Notes under the pieces: model-generated
Seen by the model: only the letters and a program-made list of their open reading frames with translations
What the model was told of the DNA's origin: nothing
The model's database searches: none
Shown: piece after piece, positions 56,125 through 62,000 of the stretch
How positions within the stretch are numbered: position 1 is the first letter of the stretch
Layout of the letters: every line of letters starts with the position of its first letter
NCBI GenBank assembly: GCA_905221605.1
Contig: CAJNDS010000298.1
Coordinates: forward strand, 1 to 62,000
Length of the DNA stretch: 62,000 nt
Origin: Symbiodinium natans
Taxonomy: Eukaryota; Sar; Dinophyceae; Suessiales; Symbiodiniaceae
Reading direction: 5' to 3'
Translations under genes and position numbers: made by a program

Positions 56125-56200
56125 ACATGCGCATGTATACATAGTATACATATATGTATATACATATATATATATATACACATACATGTATATGGACGAG
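56125..56200. repeat. TATACATA-rich microsatellite, palindromic, then GAGAGAGAG
   Basis: TATACATATATGTATATAC and following units are self-complementary over about 50 bases. A GA run follows. Confidence 0.8.
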
Positions 56201-56914
56201 AGAGAGAGTGGGGCCTTCGGGGTCTGTTTGGCCACATCATTCGCGGGCATGAACATAGGACATAGCTTGAATAATTTAAGAGTCACAAACAGTAAAATTG
56301 CTTTAATTTCTGAATCCCTCTAGACTCACACAAGGCTCTGTCAATAGGAAGCATTTCGAGTACTTAAATTTGACAGAACAGCTATTGAACAATGGCATGT
56401 GTATTTTGTCTGTTGATTTTTTTTCCGTAAGAGGAACCCCCTTTGCGGGGTTTTGTGAAGCAGAAAGTCGTAGCTGTGTAACCATCAGCCGGAACCGCTT
56501 TCGCTTGCGGAACGTACGGCTTCCATAATATACGTGTAGCTAGTTGAGTTCTTTGTGCCACCATCTGGGTGACCGAAACCCGTCGCAAGCGCGCGAACCA
56601 CCATTCGGACGCTGCCTGAACGACGAATAAGAAACCCGCTTAGCTGCACAAAACGCGTAAATTCCTTCAACATGTCTGATCGCTTTCAGCCCCTTAAGCC
56701 GCCTGCGCTGTGAACCCCGAAGCCTCGCAACCTCTTTCAACCTTTATAGCGGCCTGGAGGGAGGATCTGGCTACCCATCAGCTTCAATTCTGCAACCTAT
56801 AGCCTTTTTCGCTTTGGCCCCAAAACCGAACAACCGAGCAGATACTCAGTTGGCCTAGATCCAGTCCCGAAGCATGGGTCAGAGGGTTGGGCGCAAGCCT
56901 GCTATTCAGCTACA

Positions 56915-57295
56915 CCCTAAAATCCCCTAAGCCCTAAAACCTCTAAACCCTAAAACCCCAAACCCTAAAGCCCCTAAGCCCTTAAACCCACTAAACCCTA
57001 AACTCCTGTAAGCCCTAAACCCCCCCTACGCCCGAAATTCCTAAACCCTAAGTCCCCCTAAGCTCTAAAAGCCCCAAAAACCCCCTAGCCCTCAAGCCCT
57101 AAACCCAAAAAATCCCCTAAGCCCTACAACCCCTAAACCCTGAAATCCCCTAAGCCCTAAAACCCCTAAACCCTAAAAACCCCCTAAACCCTGAAACCCC
57201 TATATAAGCCCTAAAGCTCCTAGACCTTTAAATCCCCCAAGCCCTAACATCTCCAAACCCTCAAACCCCTAAAACCCGTAAACCCGAAACCCAAA
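56915..57295 (-). repeat. Degenerate CCCTAAA field, about 380 bp
   Basis: Imperfect units such as CCCTAAACC, CCCTAAGCC and CCCTAAAACC with variable spacing. Much more decayed than the array at 41.4 kb. Confidence 0.85.
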
Positions 57296-57417
57296 AAGGA
57301 GCAAAGCCGACTCGGTGAGCCTTAGCGCAAGGGTCCGCCGGATGCGAAAAGCCAGCCTACGAGCTCGGTCCAATGTCGTAGGTGCAGGAAGCATTTGCTT
57401 TGTCGCACTTGATAGAA

Positions 57418-57482
57418 TGAGGGTTTAGGGTTTAGGGTTTCGGGTTTAGGGTTTAGGGTTTAGGGTTTGGGGGTTTAGGGGA
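57418..57482 (+). repeat. TTTAGGG array, opposite orientation to 56915-57295
   Basis: Nine near-perfect TTTAGGG units with one TTTCGGG and one G insertion. The two blocks flank a 120-base unique stretch with the strand order of a complete chromosome (CCCTAAA left, TTTAGGG right). Confidence 0.9.
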
Positions 57483-58686
57483 CCAGCTGGGAAGGATTTC
57501 CTTGAGGCCGTGAGCCTTGAGTGGGTCAAAAGTATTAGCCGCACCATTGAGCAGTCATCACCATTCATCAAGAAAACTTCCCCCCCAGATCCCATAAACG
57601 GCTCCAGGCAACATCTCCAAGTCCTGTGCAAACCCTGAAAACGTTGCGGCGAAACAACTTCGAAGGTCTCCGTGCAAGACTCCATTAATGGAGATCCACG
57701 GCGGTCTCGGTGTGGCGCGCAGTAAGTTTTCACATGATGGCGATCGGGGTGCGGTGTGGGGTTAGCGGTCCACATGTTAGGATAACCCCACACTTTACAG
57801 TTCAACTCGCTGCTGAAGACAGTCGCCCGCCTGCAGCAAGAAAGACTTGGGCTTTCAGGGTTGTGGGTTTATGTTGGGTCTTGGGGAGCATCAGACTTGT
57901 TGGGTCCAGAGTGTGGGTCAGGTAGGTGTTCTATGTGTTGAGTGGGCAGCATGAGGGCCAAGCGCCCATGACATCCCACTGTACGGCATGCTCATCCCCG
58001 CTTTCGGAATCCACAAGCATCGGGCTCTAAGTGCTGATTCCGCGAGGCTTAGGAGGTGTCGAAATGTGTCGGAATGGTCTCTGACTCTTTGAGGTTTGCA
58101 TAGGTTTCCGGCAGCTGTTTGGCTCCGTGCACCGGCCTCCTCTTCTCCTTCCGGAGCCCTGCCCCGGAGAAGCTGGAGAAGGTCTGCAAAACCCCGGAAT
58201 CCCCAATGACTGTGTCTGTAGCTGATGCATCTGAGGCTTGCGGAACTTAGAATGCTCGGTTGCAGGTCTCTGGTAATTGGGATTGTTAGAGGTACTCGCA
58301 CATGGTCCTCGTCATGCTGTTACTTGCATTACACATAAACTGCAGAAGTGTAAATGTCCAGATCTTTACGATTCAGCAGTGTTCCAAAGCTTTTTTCATG
58401 CAGCATCGAAGGCACGCTGTCGAGTGAGGCATGTGCATGTGTGTTGCAGCCATCAGGTCAGGTCGAGGCGTTTTATCACACACTGAGGGCTGGGCCTGCT
58501 GCAGCACACAGTGTTGACCCTGGCTGCGCGTACGATCTCGTCTCGAAGGTTGGGACGTTTCAGCTTGCAAGCTTGTTTGTCTTCCTCCTGCAAAATCACA
58601 AGCCTTGCGTTGCTTGGGCAATATCGCCATGATACTGTCATTGCGACGATTTTGTCCATGTTGTGTGAGTGCTGGTCAATTCGCAG

Positions 58687-58730
58687 CGGTACATTGGACG
58701 AACGTTCCGCGACTTCGTGGTCTCATGTCC
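58687..58730 (+). CDS. Exon candidate, unrecognised
   Basis: After the acceptor GTCAATTCGCAG the frame reads RYIGRTFRDFVVSC. Aromatic/basic with C/G-ending codons. Short and unassigned. Confidence 0.35.
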
Positions 58731-59249
58731 TGGCTCGGCCTGTGGGCTCTCTCACTTGGGCTTTCAGGCCAGGTCAGGCACACGGGTGGGCCTTCTAGGG
58801 CTGCCTCTCGAAGGCTGCGCCAAAGATGCCCGCCAATCTCATTCGACAGGACACCTGCCAGTGGCCCTGTGGGCCCTTTTCTCGTGATTTCGGGCTTCTC
58901 CGAGTAGCCTATTCAGCCTTGCATCCCACATGACCTGTCACCGAGCGCCAAAACCTCACTCCAACCCTGATCCGCCCTGCTGCACCTGACACACGATCAT
59001 GATCCCCTGTCCTTGGACCGAGTACAGGACCAGATCGAAGGCAAGGAGTCGCCACTTGCTCTGCAAGTGAGCCTAAGACTGTGACATTCGGTCCACACTG
59101 AAAACCCTGCGGTAGCCCTTGTACTGAAATTGGCCCAAAGTGTTGGGCTTGTAGGGGGGGGGGACTGAAAACATATCCTTGGCACCTCTATCACAGGGTT
59201 TAGGCTTACCTAGGGCGATGGGCCTGTGCACTGACTCTGATTCCGGCAG

Positions 59250-59338
59250 ATGGCGGGACCTAATCGACATTGAGATGTCGACTGGCACGGTCCCTATCAT
59301 CAATGTCAAGAGCCTGGGGCTGAAATGGACGCTTGAAG
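59250..59338 (+). CDS. Exon candidate, unrecognised
   Basis: Between the acceptor TTCCGGCAG and the donor GAAG|GTTAGC the frame reads WRDLIDIEMSTGTVPIINVK then SLGLKWTLE. Strong coding codon pattern and clean splice sites at both ends. The I-D-I-E and V-P-I-I-N-V stretches look like beta-strands. No family assigned. Confidence 0.55.
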
Positions 59339-60541
59339 GTTAGCCAGCAAAGTCAAGAGAGCATCATAGGAGGAATGGCGGGATTGAGATGTATGGGGCC
59401 TCCGAATGTAGCTTCAGCTGGTGGTGGTGCTAAACATGTCTGAACTTGCGTACCTTCTTGTGCGCTGAGCTACCCATCAACATGAAAGAGAAACTCGGAG
59501 CATATAAGCCTCCCCCCCCGGGCATTTGCCCTCTTTTGTCTGATGTCCGAATCGCTGATTTACTGGGGACTCGCTGCCATTGGAGAACTTCGTCTGCAGT
59601 TGTTGGAAAGAGCTCTTGGTATGCAGGGTTGGCACTAGAGCTTCTGCACGCACGCGCGCACCACACCAAAAAACGATTGATGTTTGTAGTGATAGGTCTT
59701 CGTGATGTAGAGTCCTTGCTCTCCACGTTCCTGAAAGGCTGCTCTGGCAATAAATAAAGAACCATCAGACAATCATTAGACAATCCAAAACCTGGCCGGA
59801 CACATGGGGAACAGCAGACGTGCACAGGCGCTTCATGGATTATCTGGGCCAAGACCACCTCACGGGCATTCTCTATGGCTTGGTCAACTTGAGCCATGGC
59901 AGCAAACTACTGTACCCCTTTCAAGGCTGTCGGAACAGTTTCATCGGGCTTTCTTGGTGCAAGCTGGCCGATAATTCCGAGGCTGCTCAGACTTGAAGTC
60001 TTGAGTAGATTCATGGTTTGGGGTTCACGGGCTCTGGCTAGACATGTCTTCGTGGTTAAAAAAGACCGGGTCAGCAGCGCGCATATGAGCCTGCATCATC
60101 TTGCTTTTCGTTTAGGCCTGTATAGGGGACTTGCTTTATGGACTCCAGCGTTGGTGCTGCAGCTTCATGCAGGGTAAAGCACGGAAGCTTGCTGCTCAAA
60201 TGTGATCCGGTCAACGAGACTGCAGCTACTTAAGGGCTGCGTAGGCTGTCACGCACCCAAGCTGAGGATTGTGTGTGCAACGGCCTCAGCTGCACTCTGA
60301 CACCCGACCTGAGGTCTTTTGTCCTTGTATGTCCTTGTCTTTAGCAGGCATGTCATAGCCTTCTGGTAGGAGGACCTTCGGCAGTTGCTCGCGTCATCAA
60401 GGATCCGAGAAATTTTTATATAAGCTATCCTTCCCGTACCTTGTCTTGGCGTCGAGTTCTTGTCGTGTGCAAAAAAAGCTCCTCTCACTACTCCTCCTCT
60501 GCTGGCATCACCACTTCCACTCGTCTTTGTTTCCGCTTGCA

Positions 60542-60597
60542 AGCAGCTAAGAAATCAGGAGATCATCCACGGCCCATACGAGGGTGTGGTGTGCGGT
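60542..60597 (+). CDS. Exon candidate, unrecognised
   Basis: After CTTGCAAG the frame reads QLRNQEIIHGPYEGVVCG up to a GT donor (TGCG|GTAAAC); the frame stays coding-like further (KRDVHEVLAARF), so the donor may not be used. No family assigned. Confidence 0.45.
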
Positions 60598-61108
60598 AAA
60601 CGAGACGTGCATGAAGTCCTTGCAGCACGATTCTGTTCCAAAACATGGCCCAGGTGCCCTCATTGGTTTCCTATGCTCACATTGTGTTCCCGCAAGCCGA
60701 GTTCTTGCAATTCATGTGGCCCAGCAGAGATTGGTGGCAGTGCTGAGGTCCTCAACGTCCTACACCATAAGCCTTAAATTGAGCATCCTAACAGTGGACT
60801 CTCAACCACAGGGCGCTTGATGCAAAGTTTTTCCACAAGCACCCTTCGCACACATTTTGCTCAGCTTGCGCCGCCTAACAGGCCAAGGGTACATGGCACC
60901 CTCTTGAAAAGGTTCCACCCCAAAACAAACACGGTACTGTACCAAAGGCGAGCAAACACCCAAATCTCACATTGCGAGCCCTGAGTTGCCCAAGGCCAAG
61001 CATCGTCAAGATCTACTTCCTCAGTTCTGCAGCCTCTCGCCACGGAAGGGTCCATGCTTGCAGGGCGTAGTTGAAAGCAACTGGGGGATAAAACTTAGGA
61101 TCGGTTTG

Positions 61109-61161
61109 GCGGAATTGATACAAACATCCGATGTTGTATCAATTCCCCGCTAGCTCAGCGG
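61109..61161. other. Hairpin followed by a tRNA A-box-like word
   Basis: GCGGAATTGATACAA (61109-61123) pairs with TTGTATCAATTCCCCGC (61134-61150) over a ten-base loop. TAGCTCAGCGG (61151-61161) matches the pol III A box. No B box (GGTTCGANTCC) lies at tRNA distance, so this is not a tRNA gene; a tRNA-derived SINE remnant is possible. Confidence 0.4.
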
Positions 61162-61519
61162 CTTTGTGAGAACCGTGAGGAGAAGATCCTCTCGCAAACG
61201 CAACAGAGCGTCACAAGAAAAGCACCAAGAGAAAAGGGGGAAAAGCGCCGAGCAGAGCGTCGAACCTTCTGCAGAGCCTCAGGACCTTCTCCGCCACTGA
61301 ACTCGGACCCGACAACCCCCCAACAGTTTCACTCTCTGAACTGCCTCCTCTCCTTTCTTGAGACCGGCATTGATTCGCTGAGCTGACAGAGCTTAGTAGG
61401 TTGGCCGTCTGCCGTTGGAGACCGAATTGTTGACGTGCATGCTACAATTCTGAGCCCTTGAGCCCTGATTGCTGCGTACCCTACGTCTGCAAGATTCTGC
61501 GACCCACATCACCTCAGCC

Positions 61520-61780
61520 CTGCAATTTGGTATTGATTGGACGTTTGAGGTTATGCAGATGGCAATGACCTTGCTTTCGTCCATCGTGCTCCGCGGAGAA
61601 ATGTACAGTAGGCTTAGAGATCACGTCGTTTCCGGGTGGCCAAAAGTTCTGGCCAACTATGGCCTGTCGTTTCCAGGGTTTGTATGGCAAGTCCCGGTGT
61701 TGGACGCTCAAGCTCAGTCATCCGAACACAAGAAGAAAAGGTACTCGTACGCAAGAGGGAGGCCGAAGACAGCATGGTAG
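61520..61780 (+). CDS. Weak exon candidate near the right edge
   Basis: An 103-residue open frame contains MYSRLRDHVVSGWPKVLANY and GLSFPGFVWQVPVLDAQAQ. It reads moderately like protein and ends in a Lys/Arg-rich tail before a stop at 61780. No splice borders or family known. Confidence 0.25.
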   Translation: MQFGIDWTFEVMQMAMTLLSSIVLRGEMYSRLRDHVVSGWPKVLANYGLSFPGFVWQVPVLDAQAQSSEHKKKRYSYARGRPKTAW

Positions 61781-62000
61781 CTATGTAGCTGCAACCCCAC
61801 ATTTTTTAAAAGCATGCTACAACCATCCAGGTTTTCCATTGGGCAGATCCAGGATGTTGGCCTTATCTTCTTGGCTGGCATGGCGCCCTGCCGCTGTGGA
61901 GGATTTTGCGGTTGAAAGGCATCTTCAGTCTCCTGCGCACTTCTGGGCTAGCCCCTGACATCAGGCATTCGCATGATTAGCAGTCGGTTGCATCAAGCAC

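Noticed and set aside
1-62000. CRISPR array, prophage or bacterial operon
   Set aside because: No regular direct repeats with unique spacers of constant size, no ribosome-binding sites and no compact ORFs; intron-split genes show nuclear eukaryotic DNA.

Overview
The window looks like nuclear DNA of a dinoflagellate. Three things point there: genes cut into many short exons; introns that often begin with GC or GA instead of GT and sit between AG|G repeats at both ends (known from Symbiodiniaceae and relatives); and telomere-type CCCTAAA/TTTAGGG repeats scattered inside the sequence. There are no operons, no convincing rRNA or tRNA genes, no spliced-leader gene and no CRISPR array. Most long open frames in the raw sequence are chance frames. 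Real coding sequence shows up as short C/G-ending-codon stretches bounded by splice sites, so I rebuilt genes by checking reading phase across splice junctions.

Three genes, all on the + strand, can be named. (1) 331-5297: the 3' part of a gene for a secreted protein with a lytic polysaccharide monooxygenase (LPMO)-like C-terminal core, a Ser/Thr/Pro linker, a fungal-type cellulose-binding module (CBM1) and a C-terminal domain of about 300 residues that I do not recognise. Its last nine exons join in phase from 4069 to the stop at 5297 and from 3241 through the CBM1. (2) About 36769-43788: a GNAT N-terminal acetyltransferase resembling NAA60, spread over at least eight small exons in 7 kb. 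One of its introns holds a 310-bp telomere-repeat array. (3) 45519-46791: a type II membrane glycosyltransferase resembling family GT34, with signal anchor, N-glycosylation sequon and a D-A-D metal-binding motif. Uniform strand fits the one-way gene blocks typical of dinoflagellates. The products do not form one pathway, but (2) and (3) would both act at the Golgi/secretory system and (1) outside the cell.

Between these lie orphan exon candidates (8.5, 15.3, 21.2, 23.7, 29.7, 31.5, 48.1, 49.1-50.4, 53.4-54.5, 58.7, 59.25, 60.5 kb) that read like protein but that I cannot name. Some probably belong to two or three further genes with long introns.

The rest is repeats: a G-rich kilobase (7.3-8.2 kb), a CpG-rich repeat field with a dispersed GCATCATGAGCATCAG-type word and a perfect 32-bp palindrome (5.6-7.1 kb), 21-nt tandem repeats around 28.4-29.5 kb, a purine/pyrimidine block array (34.0-34.9 kb), a 410-bp foldback element (35.9-36.3 kb), a cytosine/guanine-strand telomere-repeat pair (56.9-57.5 kb), and many microsatellites.
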